Notes under the pieces: generated by a model
Database searches by the model: none
What the model was told of the DNA's origin: nothing
What the model saw: the letters and a program-made list of their open reading frames with translations, nothing else
Source: Halocaridina rubra
Lineage: Eukaryota; Arthropoda; Malacostraca; Decapoda; Atyidae
NCBI GenBank assembly: GCA_037179515.1
Contig: JAXCGZ010007608.1
Span: 110,672-174,671 of the forward strand
DNA: 64,000 nucleotides
Reading direction: 5' to 3'
Shown here: one piece after another, positions 10,048-62,527 of the stretch
Numbering within the stretch: the first letter of the stretch is position 1
Layout: each line of letters starts with the position of its first letter
Program-made: the position numbers and the translations under genes

Positions 10048-12873
10048 TTAGTGATACTTATCATACCTGTCCTTAAAACTATGGATTGAGATAGCATTAA
10101 CTACCTCCTCGCTTAGCGAATTCCAATTATCAACTACTCTTACACTGAAAAAGTATTTCCTTACATCCTGCAAACAAGTTTTCTTACGAAGCTTCAAACT
10201 ATGACCTCTAGTTCTAGAGCCAGCCATATCGAAATATCGATTCCTATCCACTCTATCATAACCATGAAGGAATTTAAAGACTGTCACCATATCCCCCCTT
10301 ACTCTTCTAGCTTCGAGTGATGGCAAGTCTAATTCCCTCATCCTCTCATCATAACCGAGATTGCGTATTTCTGGCACCAGTTTCGTGGCATGTCTTTGAA
10401 CTTTTTCAAGCTTAGCTATGTGCTTTTTCAAGTGCGGATTCCAAAAGGGGGCTGCATATTCGAGTTTTGGCCTCACATAGGTTACATAAATATTTCTGAA
10501 CATTTCCTTGTCCATGTGCCTGAAGGCTACCCTTACATTTGATAAGAATGCATATGCTGCCCTTACTACGCCATTTATATGTATTTCTGGAGACAAATCT
10601 GCCAGTATGTTTACTCCTAGATCTCTCTCATTTTCTGTCTCTTGAAGTTGTACTCCAGCCACCGAGTAGTCAAGCTTGGGCCTTCTTGCACTTGTACCCA
10701 TTCTCATTACCTTACATTTTGAGGTATTGAATTTCATTAGCCACTTTTCTGACCACTCATGCAGATTATTTAGATCCTCCTGAAGTTCTCTACCATTGTT
10801 CTCGTTTTTTACTTTCTTCACAATCTTTGCATCATCTGCAAACATATTCATGAATGAATTTACAGACTCTGGTAGGTCATTTACATATACAGGGAACAAA
10901 AGTGGCCCTAAAACTGAACCCTGTGGAACTCCACTACTAACTCTTCTCCATTCAGACACTGAGTGTCTTACTCTAACCCTCTGTTCCCTTCCTTCTAAGT
11001 AAGTTTTTATCCATTCCAAGACATTTCCACCTATTCTAGCCATTGATTGCAGCTTCCTAATAAGTCTCCCATGTGGAACAGTGTCAAACGCTTTCTGGAA
11101 GTCTAGGAATATGCAATCTGCCCAGCCCTCTCTTTCCTGTAAGATTTGGCTTACCTCATCATAAAATTCTAATAAGTTTGTTACTGTTGATCTTCCTTCT
11201 CTGAAGCCATGTTGCCTCACTGACAAAAAGTTGAAGGATTCCAAGTGAAGAGAGATATGTTTCCTTAGTAGTTTCTCCATAACTTTGCAAACTATGCTGG
11301 TCAAGGAAACTGGTCTATAGTTCAGAGCCGTATCCCTCCTTCCCTTTTTGAAGATAGGTATCACATTTGCTTGTTTCCAGCATCTTGGAATCTCCCCCGA
11401 CTCCAGTGACTCCTTAAATATGATACTTAGTGCCACTGATATTGTGTTTGCGCATTTTTTAAGCACATGAGGGGATATGTCATCAGGACCTGTAGCTTTA
11501 TGAACATCTAAATCCATCAGCGCTTTGCATACCTCTGTGGCTGTAAGGTTGATGTTCTCTAATACCGGCCCTTGAGCTTCTATCACTGTAATCTGAGGGG
11601 GTGGGGTATTTTCTACTGTAAATACTGACTGAAACTCCTTGTTCAATTCTTTGCAGATCTCTTCGTCCGTCTCAGTGATGCTTCCATCCGCTCTCTTTAG
11701 CCTTAAAACCTGTTCTTTTACCTTCAGTTTTCCTCTGATAAAGCTGTGGAAAAGCTTGGGATTTTCTTTAGCCTTCCTGGTGATGTCCCTCTCATAATCT
11801 CTCTCTGCCTCTCTCCTTTTACTTAGGTAGTCATTTCTTGCTCTTTTGTAGGTTTGCCAGGCATTTATGTTTTTTCTCCTCCTATACCTTTTCCAGCATT
11901 TGTCTCTACACTCCTTAGCTCTTTTACACCCATTATCGAACCATTTCTCTCTGGCATGAATTACACCTACTTTGGTGACAGGTATGCAGCAATCTACTAT
12001 CTTCCCATATTTCTCACAAAAGATGTCATACATTTCTTGTACAGATTTGTTGTAAAATAAGGTTCTCCAGTCAATAACTGCAAAAAGCTCATTCATTTTG
12101 ATGTAATCTCCTTTCGTATAGTTCCTCCTCATGTCCTCAGTGCCTCTACTCTCAGGAAGAATGTCTTCAATGATATACTCCATCAACAACACACAGTGGT
12201 CACTCTTTCCAATTGGTGGTTCATACTCAATATTATTTTCAATATCCAACACATTATCTGTGAACACTAGATCAAGTAGTGATGGCTCATCCCCACCCCT
12301 GGCTCTTGTTGGTTCCATTACATGTTGGTGTAGGAAATTCCCTTGTACGCAATCTAGGAATCTTGCCCCAAATGAGTCCTCACCACTGTGTGGGTCAAGA
12401 TTTATCCAATCTATCTCTTTATGATTAAAGTCTCCCATAATAAAAATCCTACATTTTTTCTCCCGCGCCATGTTAACAACTGAGTTTATGACTTCAATCG
12501 TACCTATATGACTTTCCTCATAAATTTCAAGCCTATTTTGGTTCCTTGGTGGGTTGTATACAACAGTTATTATAATGCTCTCTGACCCAGTATTTATGCG
12601 AGCAACAAGAAATTCCCTGAACTCACTTTCTATAGCCAAGTTTATTTCTTCAACTTGAATCCTCTCACTTATGAGCAGTGCTATCCCTCCACCAGTCCTC
12701 TCAGATCTTTCGACCCTTAGTATTCTGAAGCCCTTAGGAAAAACTGTGACACTGTTTATGTCCTCACCCAACTTAGTCTCTGTAATTGCTACTATATCTG
12801 CCTTACTGTTGTGAATCCTATCTTTTAATTCTACTGCCTTACCAGCTAATCCATCAGCATTTGTGTATAACAA
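10048..12873 (-). CDS. LINE ORF2: endonuclease plus reverse transcriptase
   Basis: A 941-codon frame without stops. The exonuclease-endonuclease-phosphatase fold is marked by ETK at about 32-34, VYNPPRNQN near 106, GDFN at 147-150 and SDHC at 224-227. The RT follows with LDFQKAFD near 590, SSGVPQGSVLGPLLF near 646 and FADDAK near 678. The C-terminal tail matches the CR1 superfamily (CR1/L2/Rex1 group); I cannot fix the clade. The protein would nick the target and prime reverse transcription of its own RNA. The frame stays open upstream of the listed TTG into ORF1, so the true start is uncertain. One odd change is PLLFPVYVNDL where copies 1 and 2 have PLLFLVYVNDL. Confidence 0.92.
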   Translation of the reverse strand: MLYTNADGLAGKAVELKDRIHNSKADIVAITETKLGEDINSVTVFPKGFRILRVERSERTGGGIALLISERIQVEEINLAIESEFREFLVARINTGSESIIITVVYNPPRNQNRLEIYEESHIGTIEVINSVVNMAREKKCRIFIMGDFNHKEIDWINLDPHSGEDSFGARFLDCVQGNFLHQHVMEPTRARGGDEPSLLDLVFTDNVLDIENNIEYEPPIGKSDHCVLLMEYIIEDILPESRGTEDMRRNYTKGDYIKMNELFAVIDWRTLFYNKSVQEMYDIFCEKYGKIVDCCIPVTKVGVIHAREKWFDNGCKRAKECRDKCWKRYRRRKNINAWQTYKRARNDYLSKRREAERDYERDITRKAKENPKLFHSFIRGKLKVKEQVLRLKRADGSITETDEEICKELNKEFQSVFTVENTPPPQITVIEAQGPVLENINLTATEVCKALMDLDVHKATGPDDISPHVLKKCANTISVALSIIFKESLESGEIPRCWKQANVIPIFKKGRRDTALNYRPVSLTSIVCKVMEKLLRKHISLHLESFNFLSVRQHGFREGRSTVTNLLEFYDEVSQILQEREGWADCIFLDFQKAFDTVPHGRLIRKLQSMARIGGNVLEWIKTYLEGREQRVRVRHSVSEWRRVSSGVPQGSVLGPLLFPVYVNDLPESVNSFMNMFADDAKIVKKVKNENNGRELQEDLNNLHEWSEKWLMKFNTSKCKVMRMGTSARRPKLDYSVAGVQLQETENERDLGVNILADLSPEIHINGVVRAAYAFLSNVRVAFRHMDKEMFRNIYVTYVRPKLEYAAPFWNPHLKKHIAKLEKVQRHATKLVPEIRNLGYDERMRELDLPSLEARRVRGDMVTVFKFLHGYDRVDRNRYFDMAGSRTRGHSLKLRKKTCLQDVRKYFFSVRVVDNWNSLSEEVVNAISIHSFKDRYDKYH

Positions 12874-12875
12874 TC

Positions 12876-13322
12876 TTAATGAGGCCCCATCCCCTGATCT
12901 TCTGTCATTATCTTCTTTATCTCCCCTTTGTCTGGAAGTATTCTGTAACGAAAATTTTTCTTCTCTTCTTCATTTCTTTCATCATTTAACCTTCTTGCCT
13001 CTTGCAACAAGTTTTTGATCTTTCCCATCTCTTCCTGTGTTCTGTATCGTCTAATGAACACTTCTTTGCATTCTTGAAGGTCCTTTAGACTTTTTTTTCT
13101 CAACAATATTTCCCTACATGTCTCCCCTCTCTCAAAGGTTACTTTTGTTGGTCTCGGCTTTCCTTCCCTCGAATATTTACCTAGTTGGTGTATGTTTACA
13201 ATATCCTCAGGACCACATACTACTCCAAGCTTTCTTATCAGGTCTACAACCCTAGCTTTATTTTCTTCAAGTCTCCCCTGCCATGTTGGCTCCTGGGATT
13301 CACTTATGCCTGAGATTACCAC
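12876..13322 (-). CDS. LINE ORF1, C-terminal part
   Basis: A 148-codon frame, MVISGISESQEPTWQGRLEE to MTEDQGMGPH, lying directly upstream of ORF2 and overlapping its open frame. Charged and Arg/Lys-rich, with KVTFERGETCREILLRKK and VFIRRYRTQEE. This fits a nucleic-acid-binding ORF1 protein of a non-LTR element. The N-terminus is lost at the (TG)n junction, so it is incomplete. Confidence 0.7.
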   Translation of the reverse strand: MVISGISESQEPTWQGRLEENKARVVDLIRKLGVVCGPEDIVNIHQLGKYSREGKPRPTKVTFERGETCREILLRKKSLKDLQECKEVFIRRYRTQEEMGKIKNLLQEARRLNDERNEEEKKNFRYRILPDKGEIKKIMTEDQGMGPH

Positions 13323-13358
13323 TGTCTTCTCCTTATCAAGTGCCTGTCTGATGAGTGG

Positions 13359-13361
<3 letters not shown>

Positions 13362-13422
<61 letters not shown>

Positions 13423-13427
13423 GCGCC
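13362..13427. repeat. (TG)n grading into (GCGT)n/(GC)n
   Basis: The fourth TG tract abutting a LINE 5' end. It passes into GCGTGCGTGC and GCGCGC before the Tigger-like repeats resume at 13428. Confidence 0.9.
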
Positions 13428-14606
<1,179 letters not shown>

Positions 14607-14818
14607 GTATATATAATGTATAATGATGATGATCTTTTCTTATCGTAATCCTCTTTGTACTCGTGGAAGAAGCGTCTGCGGGCGTTTATTTAAAAAAATA
14701 TATATATAATTTTTTTTGGGGGGAGCGTTATTCGCGAAATAAAAATTTTTTCTATTTTTTTGGGGGGGCGTTATTGCAAGTTTGCGGATAAAAAAATCAT
14801 GCATAAAAGGAACAAGGT

Positions 14819-14827
14819 ATATATTAT

Positions 14828-14913
<86 letters not shown>
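14819..14913. repeat. (TA)n microsatellite
   Basis: A nearly pure TA tract. Its end supplies the TA in front of the transposon terminus at 14914. Confidence 0.95.
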
Positions 14914-14916
<3 letters not shown>

Positions 14917-15000
14917 TGTTGCCTCACTTATCGCAGTAGTTCGGTTCCGGGATCCGGCGCGAACCAGGAAATCCGCGAAGTAGGATCAGCCTATATGTAC
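14914..15000 (+). mobile_element. pogo/Tigger-type terminal inverted repeat
   Basis: Begins CAGTGTTGCCTCACTTATCG and continues with GGTTCCGGGATCCGGCGCG, close to classic Tigger ends, with TA before it. Complements the ends at 3590-3668 and 5396-5473. Confidence 0.8.
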
Positions 15001-15019
15001 ATAGATATTTTAATATATT

Positions 15020-16215
15020 TTTACGTTTACACTGTATAAACTGTCCCTGTGCTGTTAATACCACCCTTTACTTCATAGATAACAGCATGCAAGCGTAAAT
15101 TTATATGAAAGTGACAGGAAAACTTACCGTGAATGTGATGATGACGTGACATACATACTCATTTACAATTATTTTTTTGTTTACGTACTGTATAAACCCT
15201 CCCTGCACTGTTAAAAAAACACCCTTAACATTATAGATAACAGCAAGCAACGTAAATTTTTATGAAAGTGATAGGAAAACTTACCGTGAATGTGATGATG
15301 ACGTGACATACATACTCATTTACAATTATTTTTTCGTTTACTTACTGTATAAACCCTCCCTGCACTTTTAAAAAAACATCCTTTGCATTATAAATAACAG
15401 CAAGCAACGTAAATTTTTATGAAAGTGATTGATAAAATTACGTTGAATGAGGTGATGATGACGTGACATACATACTCATTTACAATTATTTCTTCGTTTT
15501 ACGTACTGTATAAACCCTCCCTGCACTGTTAAAAAAACCCTTTACATTATAAATAACAGCAAGCAACGTAAATATTTATGAAATTTATAGGAAAACTTAT
15601 CGTGAATGTGATGATGATGACGTGACATACATACTCATTTACAATTATTTTTTCGTTTACTTACTGTATAAACCCTCCCTGCACTGCTAAAAAAAACACC
15701 CTTTACATTATAAATAACAGCAAGCAACGTAAATTTTTATGAAAGTGATAGATAAAATTACGGTGAATGAGGTGATGATGACGTGACATACATACTCATT
15801 TACAATTATTTTTTCGTTTACATACTGTATAAACCCTCCCTGAACTGTTAAAAAAACACCCTTTACATTATAAATAACAGCAAGCAACGTAAATTTTTAT
15901 GAAGTAATAGATAAAATTACAGTGAATGAGGTGATGATGACCTGACACACACACTCATTTACAATTATTTTTTCGTTTACGAGCTGTATAAACCCTCCCT
16001 GCAATGTTAAAAAAACACCCTTTACATTATAAATAACAGCACGCCATGTAAATTTTTATGAAAGTGATTGATAAAATTACGATGAATGAGGTGATGATGA
16101 CGTGACACACTCATTTACAATTATTTTTTCGTTTGCAAACTGTATAAACCCTCCCTGCACTGTTAAAAAAAACACCCTTTACATTATAAATAACAGCAAG
16201 CAACGTAAATTTACA
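15020..16215 (-). repeat. satellite of about 159-bp units, 7-8 copies
   Basis: The marker GTATAAACCCTCCCTG recurs near 15190, 15347, 15508, 15666, 15827, 15987 and 16141, a period of 154-161 bp. Each unit includes CTTACCGTGAATGAGGTG-like sequence, which is the complement of the exon 1 donor of the Tigger-like element. The satellite therefore seems to have grown from that element's first exon-intron junction. Confidence 0.85.
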
Positions 16216-16292
16216 TTTCCAATAAAAAAATGAAAATACTGATATTTTTTTTTTCAATATTTTAATATTTTTGCGTATACCCATAAAATAAA

Positions 16293-16668
<376 letters not shown>

Positions 16669-16754
<86 letters not shown>
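16669..16754. repeat. (TA)n microsatellite right of the SINE
   Basis: About 43 TA dinucleotides running into TA|CAGTGATCC. Confidence 0.97.
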
Positions 16755-16757
<3 letters not shown>

Positions 16758-17000
16758 TGATCCCCTGCTAGATCGCGTTTCTTGGTTTGCGTTATCACTG
16801 TACCACGGTTTTCTTTTTGGCAAATTATTATTTTATTTTTTGGGTATATGCAAAAATATTAAAATATTAAAAAAAATAAATATTCTCAGTACAGTGTTGC
16901 CTCACTTATCGCGGTAGTTCGGTTCCGGGACCCGGCGCGAACCCGGAAATCCATGGAGTAGGATCAGCCTATATGTACATAGATATTTTAATGTATTTTT
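16755..17000 (+). mobile_element. two pogo/Tigger termini side by side
   Basis: A type-2 end at 16755 (CAGTGATCCCCTGCTAGATC) and a type-1 end near 16891 (CAGTGTTGCCTCACTTATCG) lie about 136 bp apart in the same direction, as in a solo short derivative or nested insertion. Confidence 0.65.
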
Positions 17001-17177
17001 ACGTTTACACTGTATAAACCCTCCCTGTACTGTTAAAAAAACACCCTTTACATTATAAATAACAGCAAGCAACGTAATTTTCTTTATGAAAGTGATAGGA
17101 AAACTTACCTTGAATGAGGTGATGATGACTTGACATACATAGCTTCCATATTTTACAATAGTTTTTACGTTTACGTA

Positions 17178-17320
17178 AAATAGCGGCCGACATCCACAAA
17201 CTTTTTTCCTTCTTTCAACATATCTGAGAGTTTCACTTTATCTACAATGGTTAACATTTTCCTTTGCCGATTAGGCTCACTACAAGAAGCCTTAGAAGAT
17301 GAAGGATGCTTGGGAGGCAT
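17178..17320 (-). pseudogene. pogo/Tigger-like transposase exon 1 fragment (copy 4)
   Basis: The reverse complement gives MPPKHPSSSKASCSEPNRQR, KMLTIVDKVKLSDMLKEGK and FVDVGRYF. The coding end runs straight into transposon intron-like sequence. Confidence 0.75.
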
Positions 17321-17960
17321 TGCAAAGGTTAAAATATGCGAGCAAAAAAATCACAAGCAAAACATATTAATAATAATAAGCACAACGTGAATGGCGCACA
17401 TGAGTGAGGCGAGACAATGGAAGATGGTGGAAGCCTTTGTCCGAAACGCTGATAGCAGTATCGTATTTTACATGTTGTAATACTGTTAGTATTTATGTTT
17501 TTTACTGTTATATTATTCTTAGGCTAAGAAATACGTTTTTTTTATCAATAAAATCATGAAACTACTGGAAATATAAATATATATGCTAGCTCACGTAGCT
17601 TCAACCCCAATACATTGTACGCTATCGAACACAAGCAAAACGTTTAATAAGCACAACGTGAACGGCGCACACGTGAGTTAGACTGAATGAGTCTTTGTCC
17701 AAAACGCTGATAGCGGTAACGTATTTTACATGTTGCAATACTGTTAGTATTTATGTTTTTTACTATTTTTTACTGTTTTATTATTCTTAGGCTAATAAAT
17801 ACGTTTTTTTTATCAATAAAATCATGAAACTACTGGAAATATAAATATATATGCTAGCTCACGTAGCTGCGACCCCAATGCATTGTACGCTATCGAACAC
17901 TATTTCGTATGATGCAATACTGTGAGTTATACTGTACGTACGTATATCATTCAGTTATTA
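17321..17960. repeat. Tigger-like leader and subterminal repeats
   Basis: Two partial leader copies (GAGACAATGGAAGATGGTGG near 17411 and CACACGTGAGTTAGACTGAA near 17667) with the GCTAGCTCACGTAGCT-type block repeated. Confidence 0.65.
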
Positions 17961-17974
17961 GTACAATATATATT

Positions 17975-18125
17975 AATTTGAAATTCATCTACTTATTTGA
18001 TGATTGTACAAAATCTATTGTATTTATTCTTTGTAATTTGGACCAAATATTCCTTTTGTAAAGATTATACTGTACTTTTCAAAAGAGGTGGTCAATAAAC
18101 GTATCTATCTATCTATCTATCTATC
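17975..18125 (+). mobile_element. LINE-like 3' end with (ATCT)n tail
   Basis: An AT-rich segment ending GTGGTCAATAAACGTATCTA and about six ATCT units, inserted inside the Tigger-like array. AATAAA plus a short tandem tail suggests a non-LTR 3' end. No coding is visible. Confidence 0.45.
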
Positions 18126-19081
18126 TACATTTATGTTTTTTACTATTTTTTACTGTTTTATTAGTCGTAGGCTGGGAAATAATTTTTTTTATCAATTAGA
18201 TAATGAAATATGATTTTTTCAATAAAAAAAAATTAAAATACTGAGAATTTTTTTTTTTAATATTTTAATATTTTTGCATATACCCATGAAATAAAATAAT
18301 TATTTATAAAAAAAAAAATGCGATAGAGTGAGAAAGCGAACCAAGAAGCGCGAATAACTGGGGTAACACTGTATTTTCATTTTTTTATTGAAAAAAAAAC
18401 ATTCATTATCTAATTGATAAAACAAATTTATTTCCTAGCCTATGAATAATAAAACAGTAAAACATAGTAAAAAACATAAATTTAGATATACTGTACGTAC
18501 GTACAGTATAACTCACAGTATTGCATCATGCGAAATAGTGTCCGATAGCGTACAGTGTATTGGGGTCGCAGCTACGTGAGCTAGCATATATACTTATATT
18601 TCCCGGAGTTTCATGATTTTATTGATAAAAAAACTTATTTCTCAGCCTAAGAATAATAAAACAGTAAAAAACATAAATACTAAGAGTATTGCAACATGTA
18701 AGATACGATACCGCTATCAGCGTTTCGGACAAAGGCTCGTTCAGTCTAACTCACTTGTGCGCCGTTCACTTTGTGCTTATTAAACGTTTTGCTTGTTTCC
18801 GATAGCTTACAATGTATTGGGGTTGCAGCTACGTGAGCTAGCATATATATTTATATTTCCATTAGTTTCATGATATTATTGATAAAAAAATTTATTTCTT
18901 AGCCTAAGAATAATAAAACAGTAAAATTTAGTAAAAAACATAATTACTAACAGTATTGCAACATGTAAAATACGATACCGCTATCAGCGTTTCGGACAAA
19001 GGCTCGTTCAGTCTAACTCACGTTGTGCTTATTAATACGTTTTGCTTGTGATTTTTTTACTCGCATATTTTAACCTTTGCA
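18126..19081 (-). repeat. Tigger-like subterminal repeat array
   Basis: Blocks as in 2173-2960, with a terminus fragment at 18315-18372 and the leader TCTAACTCACGTTGTGC before copy 5 of the transposase exon. Confidence 0.65.
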
Positions 19082-19165
19082 ATGCCTCCCAAGCATCCTT
19101 CATCTTCTAAGGCTTCTTGTAGTGAGCCTAAGCGGCAAAGGAAAATGTTAACCATAACAGATAAG
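19082..19165 (+). pseudogene. pogo/Tigger-like transposase exon 1 fragment (copy 5)
   Basis: MPPKHPSSSKASCSEPKRQR then KMLTITDK, joined directly to GTAAGTTTACC. The second half of the exon is missing, so the deletion brought the donor-like site against ITDK. Confidence 0.75.
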
Positions 19166-19430
19166 GTAAGTTTACCTATCACGTACATATAAATTTACGT
19201 TGCATGCTGTTATTTATAAAGTAAAGGGTGGTTTTTTAACATTGCAGGGAGGGTTTATACAGTAAACATAAAAATAATTGTAAAATACCTATGTACATGA
19301 GTATGTCATATAAATTTATGCTTGCATGCTGTTATTTATGAAGTAAAGGGTGGTTTGTTAACAGTACAGGGAGAGTTTGTACAGTTTATATGGTGTAAAT
19401 GTAAAAATAAATTAGAAGGTGACCAGCTTA
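19166..19430 (+). mobile_element. Tigger-like intron segment
   Basis: Same sequence as 3319-3570 and 5128-5380, with GGGTGGTTTTTTAACATTGC and GGGAGGGTTTATACAG. Marks the right end of the transposon cluster. Confidence 0.7.
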
Positions 19431-19530
19431 GGTAGCGAAATTAATAAGTACTTTATATATATATATAATTTCGTTGTTTTATTTAATGGGCTTTTCCTTC
19501 CATTTTAGACTGTATGTTAACAGTTCAGTG

Positions 19531-19638
<108 letters not shown>

Positions 19639-19703
19639 TAGTAATTATTATTTTAAAATATATTTTCCTTAATTTATTCAAAAGTCCTGAAAATATTTTG
19701 TGT

Positions 19704-19880
19704 GGGCCACGGTGGCTGAGTGGTCAGAGTGCACAACTCGGGAATTAACAGGTCTGCGATCAAGACCGCTGTAGGATGCTAGGAAGGGCATCCAGTCTTA
19801 ATTCCCCAGCTGCACTCACACTGTGTCCACCCTCATAATGGGGACTAATAGTCACCCATAAACTGAAAACTTACCTTGTG
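19704..19880 (+). mobile_element. tRNA-derived SINE, family A
   Basis: Head CCACGGTGGCTGAGTGGTCA has a tRNA-Ser-like A box. A B-box-like GGTCTGCGATCAAGACC follows, then the family body (GGAAGGGCATCCAGTCTTAA, CCACCCTCATAATGGGGACT). The intact tRNA fold is not kept. Confidence 0.8.
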
Positions 19881-19904
19881 ATGAAATTTAAAATATAGCG
19901 GTAA

Positions 19905-61151
<41,247 letters not shown>

Positions 61152-61224
61152 GTACGTATTGCGCAAGCAGCTTGATACACCTGGCAAAACTATTGATTTG
61201 TATTTATATGTTCAATAAGAATCA

Positions 61225-61715
61225 TTTTGTATTTGATCTGTCTGTATTTGTAGAGTTAAAGTAGGGAATAAGAAAATTATATAGTATGCAAAGTAGGGAA
61301 ACAAACTTAAATATGTAAAGTTGGGAAAATTATACTTGTATAGTATTCAAGGTAGAGAAAATGAATCTTAAATAGTATTTAAGGAAGGGAAAACGAAGCT
61401 TAAGTAGTATGTAAGATAGTGAAAATGAACCTCAGTACTTAAGAAAGGAAAAATGAAACTTGAATAGTATGCTAAGTTGGGAAAATGAAGCTTGAATAAT
61501 GCTTATGGTACGGAAAATGAATCTTAAATAGTATATTAGCTAGGGAAAATAAAGCTTCAGTAGTATGTAAGGTAGGAAATGAATCTTAAATAGTATTCAA
61601 GGTAGGGAAAATGAAACTTAGATAGTGTGTAAAGTAGGGGAAATGAAATTTGAATAGTATTTAAGGTTGGGACACTGAAACTTGAATAGTATGTAAGGTT
61701 GGGAAAATGAAACTA
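61225..61715 (+). repeat. tandem array of about 32-bp units
   Basis: About 14 diverged units of GGGAAAATGAAACTTGAATA followed by GTATGTAAGGT. Confidence 0.85.
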
Positions 61716-62338
61716 GTATTTGCAGTGAAACCGTATACAGTTTAATTATTACTTCATCAAATCTAAGTTAGGAGATATTGTCAGTGTATAATTATTGTGG
61801 AGGACACAAGATTTTTCTCAGTCTTAACAATGTTTGATTAATTCTGTCGTCTTTATGAAATATATAATTACTTATTAATTTTTTATAAAGTTAACTTATT
61901 ATTTGCATCAGCAGGGGAATACAGATGTCTGGTGTATTCTTCAAGCAAAGATATTAATTTGCATGTTTTATATTTTGAATTTACTCTTTTTTGAGTAGAT
62001 ATTCAGTTTGAGAACAGCCTGTATGTGCCTAAATAGCTTTGATGCGAAATTATTGCATTCAATAATTAGTTGACCCTTTAGGGACATTATTAAAGAAAAA
62101 TCACATGAGAAGGCAGTTCAGATCTAATGGTTTAGGAACATTAATTATTGAGGAAAGAGTGAGGAATACCTCAATTTTAGTCCCTGGTTGTCATAAGAGT
62201 CGAAAAAAAGGTTCAGTTAGCTAAGGGCTTCGTATCTTTTCCTCTCAGTGTATTATTATTTAATCACAGTTGAAAGGAGTGAGAAAGTTAAGGGAGCATT
62301 TTTGCTTCCCTTTTTGTATAGTTTTAAGCAGACTGGTT
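61716..62338. other. furry intron, no feature recognised
   Basis: AT-rich, no exon of furry or shared repeat found. Confidence 0.5.
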
Positions 62339-62340
62339 TC

Positions 62341-62527
62341 AAGGTCCCCGTGCACAGTGCAGTTTGGCCTTGAGACCTTTGAGCAGTTCTGGTTAGATCC
62401 AGCTAGATTGGATCGTCTACAGGCTGGTTGTGGTCCACAACCAGCTCATAGACGATCCAGTCTGGTCAGAACCAACCAGATTTGTTCTTTGGTCTCAAGG
62501 CCGAATTGCACTGTGTATGGGGCTCTT
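62341..62527. mobile_element. palindromic MITE, copy 2
   Basis: Same family as 59954-60142: GTGCACAGTGCAGTTTGGCC to the complement of GCACTGTGTATGGGGC, centre GGTTGTGGTCCACAACCAG. Confidence 0.82.

Larger units (their letters stand above)
9972..13361 (-). mobile_element. CR1-superfamily LINE, copy 3 (longest)
   Basis: Contains the end of ORF1, all conserved parts of ORF2 and the 3' UTR, which ends on the plus strand as GATTACCTAATTGTGTTTAC next to (TG)n. The 5' end is lost inside ORF1 at another (TG)n tract. Confidence 0.93.

Noticed and set aside
6502..11002. repeated 63- and 68-codon plus-strand frames
   Set aside because: Antisense shadows of the LINE reverse transcriptase. They recur only because the LINE recurs.
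15020..16215. CRISPR-like regular array
   Set aside because: Units of about 159 bp are contiguous, with no short repeats separated by unique spacers, and the DNA is eukaryotic.
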